Assembly: GCF_000237805.1 (NCBI RefSeq)
Contig: NZ_CM001376.1
Location: forward strand, 318,292 to 382,291
Direction of reading: 5' to 3'
From: Jonquetella anthropi DSM 22815
Lineage (GTDB): Bacteria > Synergistota > Synergistia > Synergistales > Dethiosulfovibrionaceae
Length of the DNA stretch: 64,000 bases
Positions within the stretch are counted from its first letter, which is position 1. The number at the start of each line of letters is the position of its first letter. Both the position numbers and the translations under genes were made by a program. Shown here one piece after another: positions 26,196 through 34,387 of the stretch. The notes beneath the pieces were generated by a model. That model searched no databases, had not been told where the DNA came from, and saw nothing but the letters and a program-made list of their open reading frames with translations.

Positions 26196-27360
26196 CCTTT
26201 TTGAGGCTCGGCGCTCAGACGTCCTAGCCGATCTGGCGGCGGAGGAATTTTCCGGGCTGGCCGTCGGGGCGTGGGGATCGGCTTTAGGTGTCGCCAACGG
26301 TTCTCTCGGCTTTTTGCGGTACTTGGTGGACTTTAACCCGCTCAACTCGTTCGCCTTGCTCCTTCTGAAGGCCCGGCGCCGGCCGGTTCTTTTGGTCCAG
26401 AACGTGTTCTACGCGGCGCGGGCCTCAGAGACTTTGCCCGGCGTCGAGGTCCTCTTCGTGCCGCCGGATCAGTTCCCCGCGGAAGCGGCTTCCCGAGTCA
26501 GAGAGCTTTTCGCCCGTGGCGAGCTGGTCGCCGTGGCGGGGAAAAACTGGATGAGCTGGCCGCTGTGGGCGGCTCTGAGTGGCTGCGGGCCGCGCTGGGG
26601 CGACGGCGAAGGGCTTTTGGCCCGCCGGCGGACCGTCAAGGAGCCGTGGGAGCTGGAGCTTCACCGGCGAGGCGGCGAGATCTGCGACCGTATGGTCGCC
26701 AGCCTAGGCGGGCTGGTTCGGAGCGGGAAGCCGGCGTATCAGATACAGGCGGCTTTGGAGCACATCGCCAAGGACGAGGGGGCCGAATACGCTCAGACGT
26801 GGCTCACCGTCGCGCCCCGGGCTGACCGGTGCCGCTTCACCAGAGACGAGGGGCTGCGGACGCCTCAGACGGGAGATCAGGTGCTCTTGGGCATCTTCCT
26901 GATGTACGAAGGGTACTGGGGACACGAGCTCCGCACGGGGGCGGTCGGGACGCCTGACGCCCGGCAGGTCGAGCTGTTCGAGACGGTCAAGGCCATGGAG
27001 GACGCCGGGTTCGGGAAGCTGCGGCCCGGGAATGATCTGAAGAACGCCGCTGGGGCGATGACGGACGTGCTGGAGCGGAGGAAGCGGGACGAGTGGGGGA
27101 GCCTCTTTCGGTTCCGGGACGGCCACGGCTTGGGACTGGACTACGAGGAGCCGATTCTCACCGGGCCTTTTCCTCACGACTACGCCCCGCCGGCTCAGGA
27201 GCCGGAGAGCGTGGAAGTCCGTCCCGGCATGGTCTTTGAGCTGCACCCGAACGTTTTTTCGGCCGCCGTCGGCGGCGCGGTGATCGGGGACATGGTGGAG
27301 ATAACGCCCCGGGGGCCGGAGTTCATTACCCGTTCGCCCCGGGAGCTGGCGGTGTGGTAA
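26179..27360 (+). CDS. M24-family (creatinase/aminopeptidase P fold) protein lacking metal ligands
   Basis: A 393-aa protein with the two-domain creatinase/prolidase architecture: N-terminal domain to about residue 150, C-terminal pita-bread domain from about 160. The text aligns with the M24 motif blocks, but the metal ligands do not. 'YEGYWGHELRTG' stands where Xaa-Pro peptidases have 'GYxSDxTRT' with a preceding Asp. 'FELHPN' replaces 'FTIEPG', and 'VIGDMVEIT' replaces 'RIEDTVLVTE'. Only the histidine of 'DGHGLGLDYEEP' remains. This resembles non-metallo members such as creatinase, so it is probably a C-N hydrolase for a small molecule rather than a peptidase. It overlaps the GntR gene and is followed by a DUF2848 gene and a nitrilase-type amidase. 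The substrate is unknown. Confidence 0.82.
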   Translation: MSWKSDLFEARRSDVLADLAAEEFSGLAVGAWGSALGVANGSLGFLRYLVDFNPLNSFALLLLKARRRPVLLVQNVFYAARASETLPGVEVLFVPPDQFPAEAASRVRELFARGELVAVAGKNWMSWPLWAALSGCGPRWGDGEGLLARRRTVKEPWELELHRRGGEICDRMVASLGGLVRSGKPAYQIQAALEHIAKDEGAEYAQTWLTVAPRADRCRFTRDEGLRTPQTGDQVLLGIFLMYEGYWGHELRTGAVGTPDARQVELFETVKAMEDAGFGKLRPGNDLKNAAGAMTDVLERRKRDEWGSLFRFRDGHGLGLDYEEPILTGPFPHDYAPPAQEPESVEVRPGMVFELHPNVFSAAVGGAVIGDMVEITPRGPEFITRSPRELAVW

Positions 27361-27411
27361 GCCGCGGGGTTTTGGGGGGAACTGGAGCTTCATCGAAAGG
27401 AGAGAGGCAAC

Positions 27412-28095
27412 ATGAGAATGGAAACGGTTGTGATCGAGAAGTCCGGACTGAGCCGGAAGGCGGCGCTCGTCTGGGAGTCGTGCGTGGCGGCCGGCTATAC
27501 CGGGCGAAATCAGGAAAGCGTCCGGGCCCACGTGGAGGAGCTGCGCAAGCTGGGCGTCCCTGCTCCGGCCAAGGTGCCGACGATGTACTGGATTGAGCCG
27601 GCCCGGGTGACTGACCGAAGCGAGCTTTGGGTCGTGGGGGGCTCGACGTCCGGCGAAGGGGAGGTCTTTCTCGCCCGAACCTGCTGCGGCCGGCTGGTCG
27701 TGATGCCGGCCAGCGAGCACACCGACCGGGCGATTGAAAAGGTCTCCGTCTCCAAGGCGAAGCAGGTCTGCACCAAGGTGGTCGCGCCCGTGGCGTGGCT
27801 GGTGGACGAAATACGGGATCACTGGGACGAGATCGAGCTCAAGACGTTTGTGGACGGCGAGCTTTACCAGTCCGGCAAGCTCGGCCAGATGCTGGAGCCG
27901 GAAAAGCTGATGGAGCTGGCCGGAGCGGATTCGCCGCTGCCGGAAGAGCCTTACGCCCTGTTCAGCGGCACCCTGCCGATTCTTGGCGGAGAGACGGTTT
28001 TCGGCCAAAAGTGGGAGCTGAGCTTGACCGATCCGGTCCTAGGCCGGGAAATTAAAATGGCCTACACGGTCAGGCAGCTGCCTGACAGAAACTAG
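27412..28095 (+). CDS. DUF2848 family protein
   Basis: A 227-aa cytoplasmic protein. Recognised from the family text 'GYTGRNQESVRAHVEELRKLGVPAPAKVP', 'GGSTSGEGEVFLA', 'SEHTDRAIEKVSVSKAKQVCTKVVAP' and 'VDEIRDHWDEIELKTFVDG'. The family is uncharacterised. To my knowledge its core resembles the fumarylacetoacetate hydrolase fold, suggesting hydrolysis or decarboxylation of a small acid, but this is inference. Conserved H and D in 'SEHTDR' and the E/D cluster after it could bind a metal. GAAAGGAGAGAGG precedes the ATG. It sits between an M24-like hydrolase and a nitrilase-type amidase in the TRAP operon and probably acts on the same pathway. Confidence 0.85.
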   Translation: MRMETVVIEKSGLSRKAALVWESCVAAGYTGRNQESVRAHVEELRKLGVPAPAKVPTMYWIEPARVTDRSELWVVGGSTSGEGEVFLARTCCGRLVVMPASEHTDRAIEKVSVSKAKQVCTKVVAPVAWLVDEIRDHWDEIELKTFVDGELYQSGKLGQMLEPEKLMELAGADSPLPEEPYALFSGTLPILGGETVFGQKWELSLTDPVLGREIKMAYTVRQLPDRN

Positions 28096-28142
28096 TTCGG
28101 GCGGGTGTTTCCTGACAAAAATCCGAAAGGAGGAACGCACTG

Positions 28143-28949
28143 GTGAAAGTCAGTTCAATTCAGATGAACATGAAACTCGGCGACGTCGACGCCAACTTCG
28201 CCCACGCGGCTGAACTCATCTGCCGGGCCGCGGAGGGGAAGCCCGACGTGGTCCTTTTGCCGGAGACGTGGAACACGGGATTTTTCCCGACCGACGGGCT
28301 GAAAGAGCTCTGCGACGCCGACGGCGCGCGGGTCAAGGCGGAGATCGGGGCGCTGGCGCGGCGGCTCAAGATCAACATCGTCGCCGGGTCGGTGAGCAAC
28401 GTGAAGCGGGGTAAGATCTACAACACGTCCTATGTGTTCGACCGTCAGGGGGGCGTCGTTGCCGAGTACGACAAGGTTCACCTGTTCACGCCGATGGCGG
28501 AGCATCAGTCCTACGCGTGGGGCGACCACACAAGCGTCTTTCAGCTGGACGACGCTCGGTGCGGAGTCATCATCTGCTACGACATTCGTTTTCCTGAGCT
28601 GATTCGGACTATGACGCTGAAGGACATCGACGTGTTGTTCGTCGTCGCCCAGTGGCCTTCAGTTCGGATCCCGCACCTGACCGTCCTGTCCGAGGCTCGG
28701 GCGATTGAAAATCAGGTTTTCCTGGCTCTGTGCAACTCCTGCGGGACGGCGGGGAAAACCCAGTACGGCGGAAATTCGTCGCTGATCAACCCGTGGGGCG
28801 AGACGCTGGCGCGGGCCGGCAAGAGCGAGGAAATCATCAGCGCCGATTTTGACCTGTCGGTTATCCGGGACATTCGCAGCTCAATTAACGTGTTCAGGGA
28901 TCGGCGCCCGGGGATCTACAGCTTGGGAGACTTTTGTCCCAGACCGTAG
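28143..28949 (+). CDS. Carbon-nitrogen hydrolase (nitrilase superfamily amidase, omega-amidase-like)
   Basis: A 268-aa cytoplasmic hydrolase with the full catalytic triad: E41 ('VLLPETWNTG'), K111 ('EYDKVHLF') and C145 ('GVIICYDIRFPEL'). These text blocks are closest to the Nit2/YafV omega-amidase and N-carbamoyl amidase branches. The start is GTG at 28143 with AAAGGAGGAACG before it. It likely releases ammonia from an amide intermediate produced by the upstream enzymes, or hydrolyses the imported compound directly. About 76 bp separate it from the TRAP substrate-binding gene. Specificity inside the superfamily cannot be read from sequence. Confidence 0.9.
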   Translation: MKVSSIQMNMKLGDVDANFAHAAELICRAAEGKPDVVLLPETWNTGFFPTDGLKELCDADGARVKAEIGALARRLKINIVAGSVSNVKRGKIYNTSYVFDRQGGVVAEYDKVHLFTPMAEHQSYAWGDHTSVFQLDDARCGVIICYDIRFPELIRTMTLKDIDVLFVVAQWPSVRIPHLTVLSEARAIENQVFLALCNSCGTAGKTQYGGNSSLINPWGETLARAGKSEEIISADFDLSVIRDIRSSINVFRDRRPGIYSLGDFCPRP

Positions 28950-29025
28950 CCTCAAAAAGCGCAGAAGGCGACAGAGCAAGAACGAGATTTGAGACGGTAA
29001 ATCAAATTTTTTAGGGGGGAAAAAG

Positions 29026-30012
29026 ATGAAACAGGTTCGGTTTGCGGCAGCGGTGGTTGGTGCGATGGTGATGGCGACGGCTTGTTACGGGGCGATCAAT
29101 ATCAAGTTCGCCCACTCGGGCAGCTTGGAACACCAGTACAACATCGGCGCGGAGCACTTCAAACAGTTGGTCGAGGAGAAGTCCGGCGGCGAACTGACGG
29201 TGACGATTTTCCCGCAGGGCCAGTTGGGCGGCGAGCGGGAGCTGGCCGAGGGCGTCCGCATGGGGACGGTTGAGATTGGTTCCTTGAGTCCCAGCAACAT
29301 GACCGGGTTCGTCCCCGAGTTTGACCTGTTCGGCGTGCCGTTCCTCTTCAAGACGCCTGCCCAAGTCTACGCCGTGATGGACGGCAGCGTGGGCGAAAAG
29401 CTGAATAAGATCATGCTCGACAAGGGCTTCCACAACTTGGCTTATTGGGAAGTCGGCTTCCGCAACATGACGAACGACCGTCAGCCGGTGAAGACGCCGG
29501 AAGACATGAAGGACATGAAGATCCGCGTTCAGGAGTCCAAGCTCAAGATGGAGCTCATCAAGGCTTTGGGAGCCATTCCCACGCCGATTCCCTTCGGCGA
29601 GCTGTACAGCGCCCTTCAGCAGAAGGTCGTGGACGGTCAGGAAAACCCCATCGCTACGATTTACTCGATGAAGTTCTACGAAGTTCAAAAGTACCTGTCC
29701 CTGACGCGGCACACCTACGAGCCGGCGCTCGTTCTGGCCAATCCCAAGTGGTTTGACAGTTTGGATCCCAAGTACCAGCAGATCCTGACGGACGCGGCGA
29801 AGGAGACGGCGGTTTGGCAGCGCGCCAAGCTGGCCGAGCTGGACGCCCAGCGGCTGGCGGAGATCAAGGTCGCCGGCGTTCAGGTGGAAGAGCGCCCGGA
29901 TTTGGACGCGTTTGCCAAGGCGACGGAGAGCATCGCGAAGCTGGCTCAGGAGACCGTGCCGGCCGATCTGATGGAAGAGGCCAAGGCGATTGCGGCGTCG
30001 GTGACCGAATAG
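29026..30012 (+). CDS. dctP: TRAP transporter substrate-binding protein, DctP family
   Basis: A 328-aa periplasmic solute-binding protein. Seen: a signal peptide ending near 'ACYGA-INI' (about residue 24), 'IKFAHSGSLEHQYNIGAEHFK', 'GGELTVTIFPQGQLGGERELAEGVRMGTVEIG', and the ligand-carboxylate arginine in 'MKDMKIRVQES', then 'VDGQENPIATIY'. DctP-type proteins bind organic acids, including keto acids, sugar acids and ectoine-like zwitterions. With the amidase and creatinase-like genes upstream, the ligand is probably an acidic N-containing compound, which is inference. GGGGGGAAAAAG precedes the ATG. A hairpin separates it from the membrane subunits, a common way to keep the binding protein more abundant. 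Confidence 0.95.
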   Translation: MKQVRFAAAVVGAMVMATACYGAINIKFAHSGSLEHQYNIGAEHFKQLVEEKSGGELTVTIFPQGQLGGERELAEGVRMGTVEIGSLSPSNMTGFVPEFDLFGVPFLFKTPAQVYAVMDGSVGEKLNKIMLDKGFHNLAYWEVGFRNMTNDRQPVKTPEDMKDMKIRVQESKLKMELIKALGAIPTPIPFGELYSALQQKVVDGQENPIATIYSMKFYEVQKYLSLTRHTYEPALVLANPKWFDSLDPKYQQILTDAAKETAVWQRAKLAELDAQRLAEIKVAGVQVEERPDLDAFAKATESIAKLAQETVPADLMEEAKAIAASVTE

Positions 30013-30043
30013 GCGCCGACTGCGGGCTGAACCGGCGATAACG

Positions 30044-30073
30044 AAAGGGGCCGGGCAGAAGCTCGGCCCCTTT
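30044..30073 (+). terminator. Intercistronic hairpin (attenuator) between dctP and dctQ
   Basis: AAAGGGGCCGGGC and GCTCGGCCCCTTT form a 13-bp stem with one G-T pair and a 4-nt loop, with no long T tract after it. It likely lowers downstream expression or stabilises the dctP message. Confidence 0.7.
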
Positions 30074-30095
30074 GCCGCAGATAGGGGGGAAAGCG

Positions 30096-30581
30096 ATGAA
30101 AAAGCTGCAGGCTGTCTTTTCGGCGATTGCCGGATTCTGCCTGGTAATTGTCTTTCTTGTGACGTTCGGTCAGGTGATCGAACGGTACGTCTTCCACGTG
30201 TCCATGCCGTGGGCTTCGGACGTGACCCGTTTTGCGTTCGTCTACTCGGTGTTTCTCGGCATGGCCGTCGGCGTGATGAAACGGGGGCACCTGAACATTG
30301 ACGTGCTCGTTCAGGCCTTCCCCGCCAAGTTTCGGCCGTGGTTTGACCTGCTGGCGACGGCGGTCATGCTGTTCTTCTTGGCGGCTATTTTCTGGTACTC
30401 GATTCCGTTCGTGCAGAGCAACATGGACCAGATGGCAAACTACGTCCGCGTGCCGATGGGCGTGATGTACGTGAGCGTGCCAATCACTGTGGCTGTGATG
30501 CTAGCCTGTCTGGCGGTTCAGGCGGTCCGTCAGGTTCGCGCCCTGAGCGGGGCCAAGCAGGCTGAGGCGGGGAGGCGGTAG
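30096..30581 (+). CDS. dctQ: TRAP transporter small membrane subunit, DctQ family
   Basis: A 161-aa inner-membrane protein with four hydrophobic segments ('LQAVFSAIAGFCLVIVFLVT', 'RFAFVYSVFLGMAVGVM', 'LLATAVMLFFLAAIFW', 'VPITVAVMLACLAVQAV'). 'SMPWASDVTRFAFVYSVFLG' is typical DctQ text. The ATG at 30096 is chosen over an upstream TTG because AGGGGGGAAAGCG stands directly before it. It ends two bases before the dctM start. It forms the transporter membrane complex with DctM. Confidence 0.92.
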   Translation: MKKLQAVFSAIAGFCLVIVFLVTFGQVIERYVFHVSMPWASDVTRFAFVYSVFLGMAVGVMKRGHLNIDVLVQAFPAKFRPWFDLLATAVMLFFLAAIFWYSIPFVQSNMDQMANYVRVPMGVMYVSVPITVAVMLACLAVQAVRQVRALSGAKQAEAGRR

Positions 30582-30583
30582 CC

Positions 30584-31855
30584 GTGCTCTGGATCGTCGG
30601 GCTTTTTGCCGTCTTCCTTCTTGGCGTGCCGATCGCGTTTTCTCTCGGGGCCGTGACCCTGACCGGCCTGCTGGGCACGGGGCTTCCCATGCAGGTGACA
30701 GTTCAGCAGATGATCGGCGGCGTGGACAACTTCGCGTTCATCGCCATTCCGCTGTTCATTTTGGCGGGCAACCTGATGGCGGTCGGCGGCATTTCAAAGC
30801 GCATTACCGACTTTTCTGAGTCGTTGGTCGGCCACTGGCCCGGCGGGCTGGGCATGGTTGCCATTGTGGCGTCGATGATTTTTGCCGCCGTCACAGGCTC
30901 TGCCATTGCGGCGACGGCGGCCATCGGGGCGCTTCTGATTTCCGAGATGCTCTCCAAGGGGTACTCAGCGCCGTATGCCGCCTCTCTCGTGGCGACGTCC
31001 GGCTCGATCGGGCCGATTATCCCGCCGTCCATTCCGCTGGTCGTTTACGGGGTCATCGTCAGCAGCTCCATCGCTAAACTGTTCATGGGCGGCATGATTC
31101 CCGGCCTGCTGATGGGCTTTTTCCTCATGCTGGCCAACTGGCTGATCAGCCGCCGGCGCGGCTACGTCGGGCGCGCCAAGCGGGCGTCATTCAAGGAACT
31201 GCGGCAGGGCTTTAAGGACGCGCTGCTCGCTCTGATCATGCCGGTCATCATCGTGGGCGGTATCGTGGGCGGCGTGTTCACTCCCACCGAATCGGCGTCG
31301 GTCGCCGTGGCGTACTCGCTCGTGCTGGGCGGGCTGGTGTACCGGGAACTGAGCTGGAAGTCGATCTGGGAGGCGTTCGTCAGCGCCGCGGTCACGAACG
31401 GAGTGATCCTGACCGTGCTGATGACGGCCCGGCTGTTTATCTGGTTCATGACCGTGCAGATGATCCCCCAGTCCATCGCCGCCGCGCTGCTGTCGGTTAT
31501 TCACACCAAGTGGGGCGCGCTTCTCGTGATGAACGTGATCCTGCTGATCGCCGGGACGTTCATCGACACGACCAGCGCGATTACCATTTTCGTCCCGCTG
31601 TTCCTGCCGCTGGTGAAGACGTTCGGCATCGACTTGGTGCACTTCGGCGTCATCGTGGCGGTGAACCTGACGATCGGTATGTGCACGCCGCCGTTGGGCG
31701 TCTGTCTGTTCGTGTCCTGCGAGATCGCGAAGACGTCGCTGCGCGAGATGTTCAAGGATTTGATGATCATGCTGATACCGCTGTTGGCGGTGCTGCTGCT
31801 GACGACCTACGTGCCGTCGCTGGTCCTGTGGCTTCCCAACGCGCTGGGACTGTAA
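30584..31855 (+). CDS. dctM: TRAP transporter large permease subunit, DctM family
   Basis: A 423-aa inner-membrane protein with about a dozen hydrophobic segments. It uses a GTG start two bases after dctQ. Seen: 'IPLFILAGNLMAVGGISKRI', 'VTGSAIAATAAIGALLISEM', 'ATSGSIGPIIPPSIPLVVYGV', 'GVFTPTESASVAVAYSLVLG' and 'GMCTPPLGVCLFVSCEIA', all DctM signatures. It drives sodium- or proton-coupled uptake of the ligand delivered by DctP. It is the last gene of the operon begun at 25518 and is followed by a strong terminator. Confidence 0.95.
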   Translation: MLWIVGLFAVFLLGVPIAFSLGAVTLTGLLGTGLPMQVTVQQMIGGVDNFAFIAIPLFILAGNLMAVGGISKRITDFSESLVGHWPGGLGMVAIVASMIFAAVTGSAIAATAAIGALLISEMLSKGYSAPYAASLVATSGSIGPIIPPSIPLVVYGVIVSSSIAKLFMGGMIPGLLMGFFLMLANWLISRRRGYVGRAKRASFKELRQGFKDALLALIMPVIIVGGIVGGVFTPTESASVAVAYSLVLGGLVYRELSWKSIWEAFVSAAVTNGVILTVLMTARLFIWFMTVQMIPQSIAAALLSVIHTKWGALLVMNVILLIAGTFIDTTSAITIFVPLFLPLVKTFGIDLVHFGVIVAVNLTIGMCTPPLGVCLFVSCEIAKTSLREMFKDLMIMLIPLLAVLLLTTYVPSLVLWLPNALGL

Positions 31856-31867
31856 CTTTCGAGTACG

Positions 31868-31905
31868 ACAAAGCCCCGTCCGATTTCGGACGGGGCTTTG
31901 TTCTT
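31868..31905. terminator. Bidirectional terminator between converging operons
   Basis: A 16-bp perfect stem (ACAAAGCCCCGTCCGA) with a 2-nt loop lies between dctM (plus) and the P-type ATPase gene (minus). T-rich flanks are modest on both sides. Confidence 0.85.
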
Positions 31906-31910
31906 GCCTG

Positions 31911-34046
31911 TCAGCGGCTTTCAAAGCCGGAGCAGTAGCAGTTTCTGTGTCGGTGAGGACACCAGCGGATGATGGAGAGTGCGACGCCCACGGCGACCAT
32001 GGTGACTCCCACGTCGGCGAAGACGGCGAGCCACATGTCGGCGAGGCCGAACAGATCGAGAATCATCACACCGGCCTTGACGGCCAGCACGGCGGCGACG
32101 ATGCACCGGGCAACCCGCACGGTGTGCTGGGCGACCGACACGCCGTCGGCCAGCGACGTGAGCTTGTCGTTCATGACGACGGCGTCGGAAGCTTCTACGG
32201 CGGCGTCGCTGCCGAGGCCGCCCATGGCGACGCCCACGTCGGCGGCCGCCAGAACCGGCGCGTCGTTGATGCCGTCGCCGACGAATATCAGCGAACCGCT
32301 GCCGGCGTATTGTCTGAAGCCGTCAAGGGACAGGACCTTCTCGTCGGGCAGAAGGCACGCTTTGACCTCGTCAAGTTCCAACCCGCTCGAGGCCGCGTCG
32401 GCGGCCGACTTGCTGTCGCCTGTGACCATGGCTTGGAAGCCAGCTCCCAAGTGCCGGAGCGCTTTCAGGCCGGAAGCCGCGTCGGGCTTGACCGAGTCGG
32501 CGGCGGACAGACAGCCGATCCACTCGCCGGAGCGGCACAGGTGAATCGAAGCGTCGGCGAACTCATCGGGAATCTTGGCGCCCTGATCGGCCATCAGGGC
32601 CGAGTTACCGAGAAAGTACGTTTCCCCGTTCACCGATCCGGTGACGCCTCGGCCGGGAAGTTCCTGCAGGTCTCCCGCCCGGGAGACGGCCAGCCCGCGG
32701 CTTGCCGCCAGGCGGACGACGGCCTGCGCCATCGGGTGGTTGGACCCGGACTCCAGCGACGCGGCCAGAGCCAGCAGATCGTTTTCAGCCAGGGACGCGC
32801 CGCGGATCGCCGTGACAGCCGGCCTGCCGGTGGTGATCGTGCCGGTCTTGTCGAAGGCGGCGGCCCGGACGCGCGCCAGCGCTTCAAGGTAAGTGCTTCC
32901 CTTGACGACAACGCCGTGTCGGGACGCGGCGCCCAGCCCGGCGAAGAACGTCAGCGGGACCGCGATGACGAGGGCGCAGGGACAGGAGATGACGAGGAAC
33001 ACGAGTCCCCGATAGGCCCAGACCGCCCACGGCTGGAGGAACAGAAGGGGCGGCAGGAGAGCGGTCAGCAGGGCGGCGGCGAACACCGCTGGGGTGTAGT
33101 ATCTGGCAAAGCGGGTGATGAACCGCTCCAGCCGGGCCTTTCGCGAGCCGGCTCCTTCGACCATCGCGAGGACCCGTGCGACCGCCGAGCCGCTGAACGG
33201 GGCGGTGACCTTCGCTTCCAGCCGGCCTGTCAGGTTGAGCGTGCCGCCCAACAGGGGGCTTCCGACAGTCACGTCCTCTGGAAGGGACTCGCCGGTGAGG
33301 GCCGACGAGTCGATGCTGGACCGGCCGTCGGTCACGACCGCGTCGGCCGGCACCTTTTCGCCGGGCAGAACGGCGACGGTGTCACCGGGGCGCAGCTCCT
33401 GCGGCGTGGCCGTGACGGGTTCGCCGTTTCGGAGAAGGTGGGCCGTCTCGGGGCGGATGTCCATCAGAGCGGCGATGTCCCGCCGGGACTTGGCGACGGC
33501 CAACGACTGGAGCGCCTCGCCCAACTGGTAGAACACCATGACCGACGCGGCCTCGGCGCCCTGACCGAGACACCACGCGCCGAGCGTCGCCGCGGTCATG
33601 AGGACGAACTCGTTGAAAAAGTCTCCCCGCCGAACGGTCCGGCACGCGGCGCGGACCGTCGTCCAGCCCGCGGTAGCCCAGCCGGCAAACAGCAGGAAGG
33701 TTCGGAGCGCGCCGGAAGCGCAGAGCCCGGCAAACAGCAGGACGGCTCCGGCCAGCAGGCCCGAGCGGAGCGCGGCGCCCAGAAACGCGTTTTTCGGCAT
33801 GGTTCCTCGCGCCTGCGGCCCGACGATCGTCAGGGTCGGCTCGATCTGCCGGCCAACCTTTTGACACTGGCGGCGCAGGGCCGCCTCGTCGGCGCCGTCC
33901 CGGGCTGACAGCGTCAGCAGGCCTCTTGAGAGGTCAAACGCGGCGGAGCGGACGTCGGGCAGGAACGTCAGCTCGCGGGCAATTTTTCGCGCGCAGTCCG
34001 GGCAGGCCAGCCCTTCGACGGGCCAGCGGTAGATGGCCGAGCTCAC
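31911..34046 (-). CDS. Zn/Cd/Pb-type P1B ATPase with a Cys/His-rich C-terminus
   Basis: A 711-aa inner-membrane metal exporter. Seen in order: N-terminal HMA domain with 'GLACPDCARKI' (CxxC), transmembrane pairs, actuator 'DSSALTGESLPE', the 'SCPCALVIAVP' ion motif, phosphorylation site 'FDKTGTITTG', ATP-binding 'GSNHPMAQAV', hinge 'VGDGINDAPVLAAADVGVAMG'. The last membrane helix has the conserved Asp in 'WLAVFADVGVT', as in ZntA. The protein ends with 'CPHRHRNCYCSGF', a short Cys/His tail likely to bind metal. GTG start at 34046 overlaps the stop of the ArsR regulator by four bases. Zn(II), Cd(II) or Pb(II) export is the family role of this motif set. Co-regulation with an alpha-5-site ArsR protein supports Zn. 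Confidence 0.93.
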   Translation of the reverse strand: MSSAIYRWPVEGLACPDCARKIARELTFLPDVRSAAFDLSRGLLTLSARDGADEAALRRQCQKVGRQIEPTLTIVGPQARGTMPKNAFLGAALRSGLLAGAVLLFAGLCASGALRTFLLFAGWATAGWTTVRAACRTVRRGDFFNEFVLMTAATLGAWCLGQGAEAASVMVFYQLGEALQSLAVAKSRRDIAALMDIRPETAHLLRNGEPVTATPQELRPGDTVAVLPGEKVPADAVVTDGRSSIDSSALTGESLPEDVTVGSPLLGGTLNLTGRLEAKVTAPFSGSAVARVLAMVEGAGSRKARLERFITRFARYYTPAVFAAALLTALLPPLLFLQPWAVWAYRGLVFLVISCPCALVIAVPLTFFAGLGAASRHGVVVKGSTYLEALARVRAAAFDKTGTITTGRPAVTAIRGASLAENDLLALAASLESGSNHPMAQAVVRLAASRGLAVSRAGDLQELPGRGVTGSVNGETYFLGNSALMADQGAKIPDEFADASIHLCRSGEWIGCLSAADSVKPDAASGLKALRHLGAGFQAMVTGDSKSAADAASSGLELDEVKACLLPDEKVLSLDGFRQYAGSGSLIFVGDGINDAPVLAAADVGVAMGGLGSDAAVEASDAVVMNDKLTSLADGVSVAQHTVRVARCIVAAVLAVKAGVMILDLFGLADMWLAVFADVGVTMVAVGVALSIIRWCPHRHRNCYCSGFESR

Positions 34047-34357
34047 GGCTCGCTCACGTGTTCCAGCCCGACGTGGAGCAGGGCTTCAACGTGGCTGTCG
34101 GCGAGGGAGTAATAGATCGTGCGCCCTTCGCGCCGCGTCCGAACCAGCTTGGCGATCCGAAGCTGCCGGAGCTGATGGGACACCGCCGACTGGCTCATGG
34201 AGAGCCGGTGGGCCAGCTCATTGACTGAAAGCTCTCCTTGGCTGAGCAGGTACAGCAGGCGGACCCGAGTCGTGTCGGCAAACATTCGGTACAGGTCGGC
34301 CAGGTCGTCCAGCCGCTTTTCGGGGAACAGATCAACAGGGGAAGTCTCAGCTTTCAT
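34043..34357 (-). CDS. ArsR/SmtB-family metal-sensing repressor
   Basis: A 104-aa winged-helix dimer. Seen: helix-turn-helix 'LSVNELAHRLSMSQSAVSHQLRQLR' (43-67), wing 'TRREGRTIYYSL', and a C-terminal helix with D87, H89, H100 and E103 ('DSHVEALLHVGLEH'). This follows the D-x-H-x10-H alpha-5 zinc-site pattern of CzrA and SmtB, while cysteines of the alpha-3 (Cd/Pb/As) site are absent. So a Zn sensor is likely, derepressing the P-type ATPase with which it overlaps by four bases. The start codon follows AGGAGGTGTTTAT. A consensus promoter and a palindromic operator lie just upstream. Confidence 0.93.
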   Translation of the reverse strand: MKAETSPVDLFPEKRLDDLADLYRMFADTTRVRLLYLLSQGELSVNELAHRLSMSQSAVSHQLRQLRIAKLVRTRREGRTIYYSLADSHVEALLHVGLEHVSEP

Positions 34358-34377
34358 ATAAACACCTCCTATAGTTG

Positions 34378-34387
34378 TTCATATGAA
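34378..34387. promoter_or_regulatory. Probable ArsR operator (TTCATATGAA palindrome)
   Basis: A perfect 10-bp palindrome overlaps the edge of the -10 element of the arsR promoter. Its half ATATGAAC matches the half-sites known for SmtB/CzrA-type operators. The adjoining ACAACTATA extends the similarity. Confidence 0.6.

Noticed and set aside
31947-33908. Open frame of 653 aa opposite the ZntA-like ATPase gene
   Set aside because: It is low in complexity, without a ribosome binding site or family text, while the minus strand encodes a textbook P-type ATPase.
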